Source: Gigaspora margarita (Eukaryota > Glomeromycota > Glomeromycetes > Diversisporales > Gigasporaceae). From it: a stretch of 64,000 nucleotides of DNA. Made by a program: the position numbers and the translations under genes. Positions within the stretch are counted from its first letter, which is position 1. Every line of letters starts with the position of its first letter. Below, in pieces: positions 33,601 to 45,124 of the stretch. The notes under the pieces are model-generated. The model did not search any database. It was not told the origin of the DNA and was given only the letters and a program-made list of their open reading frames with translations. The stretch covers positions 338,771-402,770 of the forward strand of contig WTPW01000196.1 of the NCBI GenBank assembly GCA_009809945.1, in the 5' to 3' direction.

Positions 33601-34640
33601 TATTTTTCCAGATCAAGGTATTATAGCTATCCAACGCATTAATGCCTTTATTAACAATCATAATCCATATATAACAGCAGCATGCAGAGGAAATAATGAC
33701 ATCAAGTTTATTGCAACTCATAAACATGCTTTGGCTTATATCTATTATGTAACTAACTATATCACTAAATCAGATATAAGTATGCATAGCTCTTTTTTAA
33801 TATGCACCTCAACTTTGGAATCTTTTTTATCTCAACCTTCAGATAAAAACTTATATAATCTTATAGACAACTCTTGTAAGATTATAACTAAATGTCTTAA
33901 CAAAATATCTGGCCAAGCTAAACTCACAAATCCACAAGTTTCTGCATATTTATTGGGTATATGTGATCACTATACACCTAACAAATTTGTTACAATATAC
34001 CTTAATTCTTTTGAGACTTATCTAGAAAAGAATGGTCAAATTATACTTCTAATACTGAAGATTCTTGTGATGATATCGATACTGATAGTAATCAAGAAGA
34101 TCAAGAAGATCAAGATATAGCAAATAAATCATTTATTGTTTCTTTATCAAATAGAAAATTGACAACTGCTAACCTTTGTATTGATTATCAATATAGAGGG
34201 TTATCTTTATGTAATATATGCTTGTATGACTATGCTGCTACTATTAGAAAAATCCCAATTAATTCATATGAACTTTCAATGTTGTCGGGTCAGTGTCTGA
34301 GAAAAGGAAATGATCAATTTTTTTTCAGGGCAATGACTTACCTGATAAACAAATTTATAAATCAGTTAATATTCATCCTCAAAGTAAAACTCATATTCAA
34401 AGGCTTAGAAATTAGGGAACTAAAAGAATAATCATATTAAGTGGTAAAGGATTACCAAACAAAAATAATGTTGATAATGCAGAATGTTATGGCCTATGCA
34501 TTCTTATGTTATTTAAGCCATGAAAAACAGTTCTAGATCTGTGAGAGAGTTATGACACATAGAATAATGCAAGTCAATATTTTTTAAATAGTTCTTCTTT
34601 ATCGCTTCGCTTAAAATCAATAATTTCCAACATAGAACTA
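33600..34640 (+). pseudogene. Helitron 2 Rep tyrosine motif and Rep-helicase linker
   Basis: The block LAYIYYVTNYITKSDISMHS contains YxxxYxxK (tyrosines at 33746-33748 and 33758-33760, Lys at 33767-33769), the Y2 signature, so the nucleophile motif is preserved here, unlike Helitron 1. LTNPQVSAYLLGICDHYTPN follows; in relatives this segment precedes the helicase. A Ser/Asp/Asn/Gln-rich linker and FRGLSLCNICLYDYA-like pieces lead on to the helicase with several shifts. Confidence 0.75.
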
Positions 34641-36815
34641 TTGCATAGATGTTTAGAAGAGTCTACTCTAGACCATGAGCTATGCAAAAAAGCATTAAAA
34701 AATCCAATTTTTGCTAAAGCACGGCATATTGAACGTTCAGTTCCTGGATACGATGCTAATAATGATTCAGACATTTCTGATAATGATGATCTATTTGATA
34801 ATTCTCTTAACAAAAGCACTTTAAACTTTGTTCCAGTAAAAATCATTAGATCTGGTCTAAAAGATGCAAAAATGGTTGATACTACTATGAACTTTTTACG
34901 ACTACGTGAAAGATTTTGTTTGGTAAATACTTCATTACTGATAAATTTTTTTGCTACTGATAATTATAATTTGAATAATATATGTAAGAGTAATATTCAT
35001 GATAATGAACTCCTGAAAATTTGGCATACAACTTTTACTTCTCGAAAAATACTATGCAAAAATAATAACAATAATCCAGAAAATATTATACCATTAAATA
35101 CTTATACCAATCATACACATAGTAATAACATATCATTACATGTTCATACTGAACAAATTGATGATCTATTAGAAAGGTTTGCATCTGGTCTCAATGATAA
35201 GCAAAAAAAAGCTTATTTTCTTGTAAGTGATCATTGTCAAAGAAACAATCCAACAAATGGAATTAAACTATCCCAATTATTACTTTACCTTACTGGATCA
35301 GGCGTTACAGGAAAATCCAAAGTTATTGAAGCCATTTGCTCCTACTTTAGATACATTTCCCAACATGATACTTTTCTTGTATTAGCCCCAACTGGAGTCG
35401 CTGTCGCAAACATTTCTGAAAATACTATTCATTTTGTATGTGGATTTGGGTTTGGTGAATCCAACAAAAATAAACATAGTTTATCAAATGAATTGTTACA
35501 ACAACTTCAAGAATTTTGGTTCAAAATAGAATATCTTATTGTGGATGAAATATCTATGGTTGGACAGAAACTTCTTACTCAATTTTATACCTTCTTAAAG
35601 AAAGTAAAAGCAACTGATAATCTTATACCTTTTGCTGGAATAAATATTTTATTTGTTGGTGATTTTATGCAATTTCTACCAGTTTTAGATCCTGCATTAT
35701 ATGTACTAGACAAACTTTGTCATATTTACTCTTAGCATTCTACAGCCAACGATGCATATACAACAAAAAGCCTAAAATGTAAATCTACAGCTACTTCTAT
35801 TAATACCCGATTAGTCATTAATATTACAGGAAGAAATCTTTGGTTAAGTATTAATCATGTCATAATTTTAAAAAAACAAATATGCCAGTCAGATGACCCT
35901 TTGTATGCTAATATTCTTGAAAGTATGCATTAGAGAAATCTTACAGAAACTTATAAATCTGCTTTACATTCAAGAATCCTTAGTGATAATCAGATTAACT
36001 CTCATGAATATAAGGATGTAACTTTTCTTGTTACGAGAAATGACCTTAGAGTGCAAATTAATCTTGATGCAGCAAAAGAGCATGCTTTTCATAATAATTA
36101 GCTGCTTATATATTCTTGTACACAAGATTTATATAATTGATCAGTTCTTACTAGAAGCAACAGAATTAAATTTTATCAACTTCTAATACAAAAGAAAACA
36201 CTCTATCTGGCATTCTGCCTTTGTTAATCAACATGAAAGTCGCTATAACAGTTAATATTTGTGCAAATGATAACTTAGCAAATGGTTCTCAAGGAATTCT
36301 TCGAAAATTGTTTATGACAAAGTTTCTATTAATTTTTTATCAACTAATGCAAAAATGATTGTTTTAAAAAGCCCCCAAAGTATGTTATTGTTGAGCTAAT
36401 TGGTAAAGCTCCAGGCTGCTATCAGGATCTTCTATCTAATCATGTACCAATTATCCAATTAAATGTGGTTGCGTGTGTACCGTTTGGAAAAATGATAGTT
36501 CAAAAATTCAAATAAGATTTCAACATTTTCAACTTCCGCTCACTCCAGCATTTGCATTTACTGATTTAAAATATCAAGGACAAACCCTTCAAAAAGTAAT
36601 AGTTGATCTTAAAAATATTAGCATGAATAATAGTATATATGTGATGTTTCACGAGCTCAGAGATTAAATGTTTGTTATTTTTATAGCCATTCAAAGAGTC
36701 TATGCTAAATATGCGTTTAACTCTAGCTCTTTATGCTGAAATTAATCGTCTTGAGAAATGTGCAAAAAGAACTGCTCAATTAAAAGAATGGCCAAGTATT
36801 TAGCTTATAAAAGGA
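34641..36815 (+). pseudogene. Helitron 2 PIF1-like helicase
   Basis: A 364-codon open piece (34641-35735) has LNDKQKKAYFLVSDHC, LYLTGSGVTGKSKVIEAI (Walker A at about 35290-35330, Val in place of the usual Gly), VLAPTGVAVANISENTIH, IEYLIVDEISMVGQKLL (Walker B) and NILFVGDFMQFLPVLDPALY. After the stop at 35733, shifted pieces give NITGRNLWLSIN, VTFLVTRNDLRVQINLDAAK, then FQLPLTPAFAFTDLKYQGQT with LQKVIVDL (motif VI area), and finally FKESMLNMRLTLALYAEINR. It would unwind DNA during rolling-circle transposition. Broken by at least five stops or shifts, so non-functional. Antisense open frames here are shadows. Confidence 0.85.
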
Positions 36816-38295
36816 AATTTGATTGAAAATTTCAAGTTACCCAATTCATATCATGTTTCTTTTTTTTTTATTATTATTTTATTATTATAAATACCAATAT
36901 TACAATTTTTTGGTTTAAGTAATTCTCATCTTATTTTTTTATATATAGTTAGCACAATTATATAAAAAGCAAATAAGATAGAAATCCATACTCTAACTGT
37001 AAAATAATAAATTTAATGGCTTAGCATTAGTTAATAAATTCTTTTTTGTATATTAAGAATGAAATATATAAAACACTATTTTTTACTTCATTAAAAATTG
37101 AACTCATTAAGTTCATATCTTTAAAGCTGTATAATAAACGAGCAAATCTTCAGAATTAATTTTTGCATCAACACATATAAGATTCATATTCCATATACAG
37201 TCATAATCCTTTTCCTTTTGTTGCTGATTATTGTTAATGAGAAAGATTAAAAAATTAGTAATTATCATATAAATAAAATTTATATAAAAATTTATACTTT
37301 TATTAAAGTCTAATTTGTATCACCCAATTTTAAATCTTTCTGCCCATAACCTATTTGTCACATACTATACGACTGCGAAATAAAGCGCAAGAGTGTAATT
37401 TCAATTTTCATTCTAAATTAAGCTTAATTCAAACCAAAATTCAGAATAATAACCCCATGTGTAATTTCATGGTTATATGGTAATATTAAAAAATCTGAAC
37501 AATCAAAAAAAGTGTTCCAACCTGCCATGCTCAAATAGTATTATTGTAACTATTCAAAAGCAAATAAAATTTATTATTATTACCTTTATAAGTATATAAT
37601 TAACTTTGCCTCCAATTATGCTGTAACAATACCCGATAAACTCAGCTATAATTTCTACACCTCTAATCAAAGCCTTAATTATAATGTTTAAAATCAATAA
37701 ACAAAAATAGTTAAATAGTTTTTGATACTAAAATTACTTGATTTATTCGATTTAATAACCCTTTATTAGAAACTGCTTTCCTCTATTTAATTTTTATTTT
37801 ATTAAGAAAACATCATAATTATCACCAAAAATCAAATACTATTAAAAAAAATAATGTTGACCCTATCAAAATTAGTATACATGCTGAACATTTTGTATCA
37901 GTTTTGTTACTTTATTGGATTTGAAAACATGTCAAACTATTGAATTTATATAATGTAAACGAATTTTTATATTAATTTTTTTTTATCAAATTTAACAGTT
38001 TATCCCTTTTAACAGAATCGTTTTAAAATAGTCAGCTTAATATAAATAATAGTACAGCAAGCCTATTTATGATATCTAATTAAATTATAGTGCTTGTACT
38101 TTTAGTTTTATTCTATACCGTTATATATATATATAGATTATAACTTGTATTTGAATCACCTAATAATTTAACTTAATTTAATTTCTTTTTATAACTTTAC
38201 TTATTTTAATTCCTTTTAAAGATAGTTTAATAAATACATCCTTTAATTCTTGTCTAAAATCAACAATTATAGTATGTGTATCCATTCCTGGTTTA
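36816..38295. other. Gene-free AT-rich stretch
   Basis: No coding frame or repeat structure that I could support. TA microsatellite at about 38122-38134. Confidence 0.4.
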
Positions 38296-38312
38296 GTGCG
38301 ACTATGTCGCAC
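38296..38312 (+). other. Perfect 7-bp hairpin
   Basis: GTGCGAC-TAT-GTCGCAC, a GC-rich stem in very AT-rich DNA, followed by AGCTACTTATT. It could be a Helitron or other element terminus, but the expected CTRR end is absent. Confidence 0.45.
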
Positions 38313-38343
38313 AGCTACTTATTAATTAATCCTAACTTTATAC

Positions 38344-39610
38344 ACTAAGTAAACTTTTCAGCATCTAAAAATATATCAAATTAGCAAAATTATTTTTATT
38401 TTACTTGAAATTTATAGAATAATGCATAATTTTGGATTTTTGATCAAAAAAGTCAAATTTAAGCCTCTTTTCTACAAATTTCAAGTAAAATAAAAACAAT
38501 TCTGCTGATTTAATATATTTTTATGTGCTTAACAAGTTTACTTAGTGCACTAAATTAGAGTTATTAATGAAATCTTATTATACACAAATTTGTATTAATT
38601 AATACTAAATTTAAGAACTATGTAAACTTGTTTAGCACCTATAATTATATCAAATCAGCAAAAATATTTTTATTTTACTTGAAATTTAGAGAATAGATGT
38701 ATAGTTTTGGATTTTTTTGATCAAAAAAGTCAAATTTAAGCATCTTTTCTTCAAATTTCAAGTAAAATAAACAATAAATCTGCTGATTTAATGCATATTT
38801 AGGTGCTAGACAAGTTTACTTAGTGCATTAAGTTAGAATTAATTAGTAAAATTTTGTAAATCTTAAGATTTTATAGTATTTTATTAATAATATTCTATAA
38901 ATTCTTATGATTCTCAAATTCTTATTAAGTAATTCTAACTATATGCACAAAGTAAACTTGTCAGTATATATAAATACATTAATCAGTTGTATTGTTTTTA
39001 TTTTACTTAAAATTAGAGAATAAATGCATAATTTTGGATTTTTGATCAAAAAAATCAAATTTAAGCATCTTTTCTCCAAATTTTAACTAAAATAAAAATC
39101 ATAACTACTAATTTAATGTAATTATAGGTTATGAACAAGTTTACTTAGTGCATGTAATTAGAATTAATTAATAAAAATTTGTAAGTCATTTGATTTTATA
39201 GAATTTTATTAATAAAATTCTATAAAATCTTATAATTCACAAAATTTTATTAATTAATTCTAAATTTGATGCCTAAGTAAACTTGTTCAGCACCTATAAT
39301 TACATTAATTTGGTAGTATTATATTTATTTTAGTTGGAATTTGGAGAAAGAAAGCTAAATTTGACTTTTTTGATCAAAAATCCAAAACTATGTACTATTC
39401 TCTAAATTTCAAGTAAAATAAAAATAAGTATGCTGATTTGATGTATTTATATGTGCTGATCAAGTTTATTTAGTGCATAAAGTTAGAATTAGTTAATATA
39501 AATTTGTGAATAAGATTTTATAGAATTTTATTAATAAAATTCTATAAATTCTTATAATTCACTAATTAATTCTAACTTCATGCACTAAGTAAACTTGTTT
39601 AGCACTGAAA
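38344..39610. repeat. Tandem array of alternating palindromes (4.5 units)
   Basis: Palindromes P1 to P4 (38344-38550, 38618-38828, 38943-39153, 39270-39478) each start AAGTAAACTTGTT..AGCAC and end with its inverse, and each carries an inner TTTTATTTTACTTGAAATTT pair around TTTTGATCAAAA. A fifth half-unit is at 39584-39610. Linkers of about 65-115 bp are mostly palindromic themselves (ATAGAATTTTATTAATAAAA type). Period is about 274-327 bp. Non-coding. Confidence 0.8.
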
Positions 39611-39810
39611 AATATATATAATTTATTTGAACCTAGACCAGTTTGAAAACTTTGAACCAGACCCAAACCAAACTCAACCTTGACTTAGAACCAATAATAA
39701 ATTTTAACTATGCTATATATATATGCATGCATGTATGCATGCTGCATATTATGCGCATGCATAGTAGCAAAAATACTATTTTGCCTACTTCTAGATGTAT
39801 TATTTGATTT
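39611..39810. repeat. Inverted copy of the 21.3-21.9 kb composite
   Basis: ACCAGACCCAAACC and ATGCATGCATGTATGCATGC / CCTACTTCTAGATGTATT segments match 21335-21870 in reverse complement. No gene; the minus-strand open stretch here is not supported. Confidence 0.55.
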
Positions 39811-40617
39811 ATTTAAGGTTGTTAGTTCAGAAGGTTTAGCTTTTGGCAAATCTTTTAAGTTTTTGGACATGTTCTGATGAAAGTGCAAAAGCTTGAAATG
39901 AGTTGGGTTCAAAAGAGTTAATAGTGAATGAAAATTGTCAGTTTTAGCTTTTTTTTTATATTGACATAACTTATTTCTTTTGCATAAACATAGAGATAAT
40001 GGTCTATGATTTCCATGAACCCAATTACAAATAAATTAAATCATGTGGTTGTATAGTAGTATAAGATAGCTGAATCTTGAATTATTTGGAAAAAGACTAT
40101 TTAGAATATATAGTCATGCTCTTGACTATTAACGTAGTCAGTTATAATTATTTTGATGATGCCATTAGTATTATTAATTTCTGTTGGCATATCTTGTAGA
40201 GTTCCTGTTAGAGAGACTTTTAAAGGACATTTATTTTTGATATTGAGATCTTATCATTAATAGTTAAATGGGTTGAAGTTGACACAATCATTTAAAGATA
40301 TTAGAAATTAAATTAAATTGATTTTGTAATGTTAATTGTAAAAAATTTATACCTTTGGTCTCGTGATTCCATCATAGAGTGAAGGAATAAATTTTCTTCC
40401 AATAGAGTAATATTTTTCTCTTTTGAAGAATACTTGGGTTTAGTATTGCAGGTGAAATTATATATTTCACCTAGAAGAAATTTCTGAAATAAAGCAAAAT
40501 ATATTTTGCCCAAAGCTTGAAATCTGATAATTCTGAAATTGGCAATACTGGTAAATATCCAAAACTGGCGAAATGTCTGAAAATTGGCAAAACTGAAACC
40601 TGGCGAAATTATGAAAT
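39811..40617. other. Gene-free stretch with short CTGAAANTTGGCAA repeats
   Basis: At 40515-40612 several near-repeats of CTGAAATTGGCAA / AAACTGGCGAAA occur in tandem. The overlapping minus-strand open stretches have no family signature. Confidence 0.4.
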
Positions 40618-40786
40618 CTAATATGGGGACCCTCACAGCAAAAGGAGGGGCTGGGCAAAAAAATTAGAAATTTTATTCTTAAGATAGTTTTATTCTAATT
40701 GATCTAATTCTTCAAGATATTGAATTTTTTTGAAAAAAATTTTTTTGGCCCAGCCCCTCTTTTTGCTGTGGGGGGTCCCATATTAG
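40618..40786. mobile_element. Foldback MITE, 169 bp
   Basis: Ends CTAATATGGGGACCCTCACA and inverted CTAATATGGGACCCCCCACA. Pairing continues through AGGGGCTGGGC. Arms about 45 bp, loop about 75 bp. Non-coding. Confidence 0.8.
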
Positions 40787-40868
40787 AAAATTTATTAGAA
40801 AAAAACCTAAAGTATAGTGAAATGGAGTATAAGTTCAATTTATAGGATAGTATCACAGTATTTAAAAT

Positions 40869-41625
40869 ACCAGTCTAAAAATTTCTCTAGCCAATCAGAT
40901 TTTGAGATTGGGTATAATGTGAAAAAGTTCAAAAAACAAAAATAAATAAAAAATCGCCCATAATACGAAATTTTGCCTATGAAACTGCCTTCTGCATACT
41001 AATTAAAAGTTTCTCTTGCAAAATTTTGGTATAAAATACCTTTTAACCCAACTTATTAGCAACACTCTAACTCTAACCTAATAGCAAATGTTTTTTCTAG
41101 TGAAATCTTTTTTAATAGAATTACATAATGAGTGAAATTTTTTAGACTGGTGTTTCTAGTCCTATAGGATAGTGTGACAAAATATTCACTTATCCAAAAT
41201 ATTATATATTTATAACATATGAATAGTGATAATAATAAATTATCATTTTCTTTATTTGTTAAATAATTTTTGCAAATTCTAATTCTAATAAACTTATGAC
41301 AATTATCTTTCATCGCTAGTACAATGCATTGCTACTCCAACTAACCAATTATTTTGTTTGTTTTATATTAATCAAAACAAATAGTGGCCAGGTTAAGATT
41401 AGAATTAGGGTTTGGTAGGTGCAATGTTTAAATATCTTTCCTTAACACAATATTTTGCTAGAAACTTTTTTTTGTTAAGAAAAAATTGTAGTTTCATAGT
41501 CAAAATTTTAAATTAGTACAATTTGTTAAAAAAATAGCTGTTTTGTTTCAATTTCACATTATACCTAGTTCTGCATCCTGATTGGTCGATCATAGGGTGG
41601 CAGTGCATCATACTGGTAATGAATA
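40869..41625. mobile_element. Long-TIR element, about 750 bp
   Basis: Left arm with AATCAGATTTTGAGATTGGG and TATAATGTGAAA is matched in inverted order at 41560-41600 (TTTCACATTATACCTAGTTC, TGATTGGTCG). Pairing continues inward over about 220 bp, including TTAGCAACACTCTAACTCTA against the reverse of 41390-41425. Fragments of the family occur near 21520-21740 and 51360-51500. No transposase. Confidence 0.65.
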
Positions 41626-41762
41626 ATAACTTTTTTTTTATCTTAAATATATGTTACTGTAAATTTTAAATAAACTATATATTACAAGAGTTGAAACCCA
41701 GACTATAGATAGATGTTCTATCTAATTTATCTGCAACCTAAACCTACTAGAGTAGTTAAAGC

Positions 41763-42783
41763 TCATCTAGACTTGGATATAAAGTATAGAATTAGCATTG
41801 GCACTATATTTAATCCATTGATAAGACCAAGTATCAATTTTTTTAAGGGCATGTCCTAAGGGCAGATATGCATTAGTATCTTTATCATGTAATTGGTCAG
41901 GAAGATCACATATACAGCTATAGATAAACTAATTCTGGTACTGTTTAATAGTAGAAAGTGAGAATTTAAAAAAGTAGTAGGTAAAGTTGGTGTTGATAAA
42001 GTAATGGGTGTTGAGGTAGAAATTTGAGGTTTTTCTATTGGGAGAGTGTAATAAAATATGGTTTCAAAAGTTGGTTATAAATATTCTAAAAGATATTAAG
42101 TAAGATTTTTATAGCAATATTAGAGCCAATTTTGTAAGAGATGTAACATGATATGGTATTGATTAGTGGAATTGGAATAAAGCCTTGAATAGTAGTAGAA
42201 AAAGAAGGTGTATTAAAAGGAGAGTTTCATATAGGGTTTAGACAATTGTGATTAAAAAGATCTGTATGAAGCTGTTGGATTTGGAAAGATGTTAAGTCTG
42301 AAAGTTCAAAAAAGAAAAATTGTATAATGTATTTTGAATTATTTGAGTGATATTGTTATGAAATATACAATAAAGCTAGTGGAACTGGCTTTCTAATTGA
42401 TTGCAAGAAATATATGTTATGTATCTAGAGTATTTAGAATTAAGTGAGTTAGTATAGGGTAAGGTAGGAAGTATATGAAGTAGATTTTTAATATGAAATG
42501 ATTTTGAGTAACAAAGTTGAAAATTGGTGTAATTATATGAACATTTGTGGTTATTATTAAGAAATAGCCATGTGGCATTCCAGTCCATTTGAGTTGCTAT
42601 AGGGATAATATATTGAACTCTATTTTGTAAGGACCACATTACAATAATGTGTGCATTGCAAATATTTTTAATACAGCGCTGAGTTGGTTGTTCAACATTA
42701 AACTATTTATATTGGAGAAAGAATGATGGGTTGTAGATATTGTTAGAAAGAAATTCCAAAAGAGTATATTTTGTATGTTCTTT
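41763..42783 (-). pseudogene. LINE 2 C-terminal region (downstream of the insertion)
   Basis: The minus strand continues NPSFFLQYK, FNVEQPTQRCIKNICNAHII, then the open block 42639-42376 (MWSLQNRVQYIIPIATQMDW, NATWLFLNNNHKC, KSFHIKNLLHILPTLPY), later PDQLHDKDTNAYLPLGHALK and KIDTWSYQWIKY before a final stop near 41763. Many stops. It looks like the C-terminal part of a Rhizophagus LINE family as I recall it; no catalytic function is known for it. Its identity depends on the frame-exact junction with the RNase H part at 48757. Confidence 0.7.
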
Positions 42784-43832
42784 TATAGTGGCCTACCATA
42801 TTATTATGGACACTTTTTGGGTGACCATCAGTAAATACAGCATGAAATTTATATCACCTGACCACCTGATCTCATGGTCAGGGTTGTTAGTGGTAACTTA
42901 CTATGATAACTTACTATGGTAAGTTACCAGTAAGTTACCAAAATTTTTTAGTAGTAAGTTACTGCTACTATAAATTATATGATAACTAGCCAATCAAATT
43001 GTAAAAAATTTATAAACCCAAAAATTATGTATATTATAATAAAATCTTTGAATAGAACTATATATAGTAATTTATATATTTCATATGATTATCATAATCA
43101 TTATGTTTTTTTTTGCTAGCCGAACTATAAAAATAAATCAGTCGTTACTAATTTTGTTAATATTAAATACTTATCAAATAAAAATTTCTCATAGAATATA
43201 TGCCGATATAAATTTATAAAATAGAATTTAGTAAGTTTTATTAAATCAATTTCAAATTATTTTTCGTAAGAAAATTTTACAGATTTTTAGTATATAATTT
43301 AAGCTAAATAAAGAAGGTAATTATTAAATAAAAATTTCTCACATAATCCATAGCAATATAAAAATTATAAAATTTATTGTAATCAGAATTTAGTAAGCTT
43401 TAAATTATTTTTATGAGATTATAAGTACTTATATAAATAAAGAAGGTTATTAATAATAGTTATAGGAATGCTGTAATAAAAACACAATATTATACTTAAT
43501 AAGAAAGGTATATTGCTATAACAATAATGATAAAACATATATCATAAATGAATAATAATGATGTAATATAGATTAAAATTTTATATATAAAATAAATAAA
43601 ATTATATTGTAATATTATTCAAAAATGCCATGACAAAAAGGTGCTTTTTGGGATGAGTATGAATTAGATGATGATGATTTAGAAGCAGAAACATATCGCT
43701 ACAAGAATTGTAATACTAAATATGTTAAAAATGCTTCACGACTTCAAACTCATCTTGAAAAATGTGTTAGTTATCAAAACAAACTAACAGTAGAGACTGC
43801 TGAATCTACAAATACTATATCAAATAATAATA

Positions 43833-44023
43833 CCGTATACTTCTGAAATTAAGCACCCCCGAAAATAAGCACCCCCACATCCTATATTCACCGAAATTAA
43901 TCACCTCTTTAAATAGTTACTAGGCGAAAAACCAGTTAAAACCAGTTTGCATCAGTCACATGATATACTGGAAATAAGCACCCATATAATAAAAAAAGGG
44001 TGCTTAATTTCCGAAGTATACGG
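43833..44023. mobile_element. MITE with TA duplication in the hAT gene, 191 bp
   Basis: TIRs CCGTATACTTCTGAAATTAA and inverted CCGTATACTTCGGAAATTAA with following GCACCC, TA on each side (43831-43832, 44024-44025). Tc1/mariner-type target. Non-coding; splits the hAT reading frame after an Asn run. Confidence 0.9.
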
Positions 44024-44539
44024 TAATAATGATGTAGTAATAAGACTTCAAAAAAAAATGTCATCCAATTCAAGTATTTATAGATGGATTTACTTATAAA
44101 TATAGTGAAAGTGATCAAAAAGCACTAGAAAATTTATTAACACGGGCGTTTTGTTCAGCTGGAATCTCATTTAATGTTATTGAAAATGAAGATGTTAAAG
44201 CTGTATTTCAAAAAGGTATTCCATGGTTTAAAGTTCCATTATGATATCATTTATCAAACATACTCTTAAATCAAGAATATGTAAGAATTAAACAACTTGT
44301 TGAAAGTATTTTAAATAAATCAGAATATCTTTGTATTACAAGTGATGGGTGGTCCAATATTCATTGGTTACCAGTAATTAACTATATGATTACAACACCA
44401 AGCCCTTTTTTTTATAAAGCTGTATTTACTGGTGAAGAACAACATACAGCAATTAATATAGCTGCAGGAATCGAAAATATTATTTATGAAATTGGAGAAA
44501 ATAAAATTGTTGCAATTATTACGGATAATGCAAATGTTA

Positions 44540-45124
44540 GGGAAGTGCAATAAATTACATGATTAGGGTTTACATAGGTCCTGACCCCCCCTGTGATAGG
44601 ACTGTTGACCAATCAAATTTCATAAAACTCAAAAACGGCTTTGACCTGAAAATCAGCTACGCCACAATCGACAAAAGTCACTACATAGTAAAGTCTAACA
44701 TTTACTAAGTAAATCGATTAAAGTCGCTTAAGTAAACTTATTCAGAAGGTCAAAATACACTTAGTATAAAATTTTCATAAGTATTAGAGAATTTTTTATT
44801 AATTGACTTTTGATTTTTACGTTCGACGGAAAAATTAAAATTTTTTAAAAAAATATATTCGACGAACGTAAAAATTAAAAGTTAAATAATAAAAATTTCT
44901 TCAATTTTAATAAAAATTTCAGAATATGTGTATTTTTGTCTTCCAAACAAGTTTACTTAATCGATAATTATCGATTGACATAGTAGAATTTAGACTTTAC
45001 TATGTAGTGATTAACTAATAATCGATTTTGCTTCAATATTATTGGCTGTTTATACATATGTATATAGGACGTGATAGATGGCCGACCCCCCCCCTAGATA
45101 ATTACGTGATTTACTGTACTTCCC
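44540..45124. mobile_element. Harbinger-type MITE in the hAT gene, 585 bp
   Basis: TIRs GGGAAGTGCAATAAATTACA and inverted GGGAAGTACAGTAAATCACG, 3-bp duplication TTA (44537-44539, 45125-45127), the target preference of PIF/Harbinger. The interior is a long imperfect foldback. Removal with one TTA restores ITDNANV-MKAAWEIL in the transposase. Confidence 0.9.

Larger units (their letters stand above)
30975..36815 (+). mobile_element. Helitron 2 (DUF6570-type), decayed
   Basis: Plus-strand pieces in order: basic N-terminus, DUF6570-like region, Helitron-like N domain, HUH Rep, tyrosine motif, then a PIF1 helicase, ending with a LKEWPSI stop near 36800. A different subfamily from Helitron 1, in the opposite orientation. 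At least ten stops or frame changes make it inactive. Neither terminus was identified with confidence; a hairpin at 38296-38312 is too far away to assign. Confidence 0.8.

Noticed and set aside
34574..34846. Antisense open frame opposite the Helitron 2 helicase
   Set aside because: The plus strand carries the recognised helicase frame; the antisense one has no motif.
38344..39610. CRISPR-like array
   Set aside because: Units are about 300 bp and palindromic, with repeated linkers in place of unique spacers, in a eukaryotic context.
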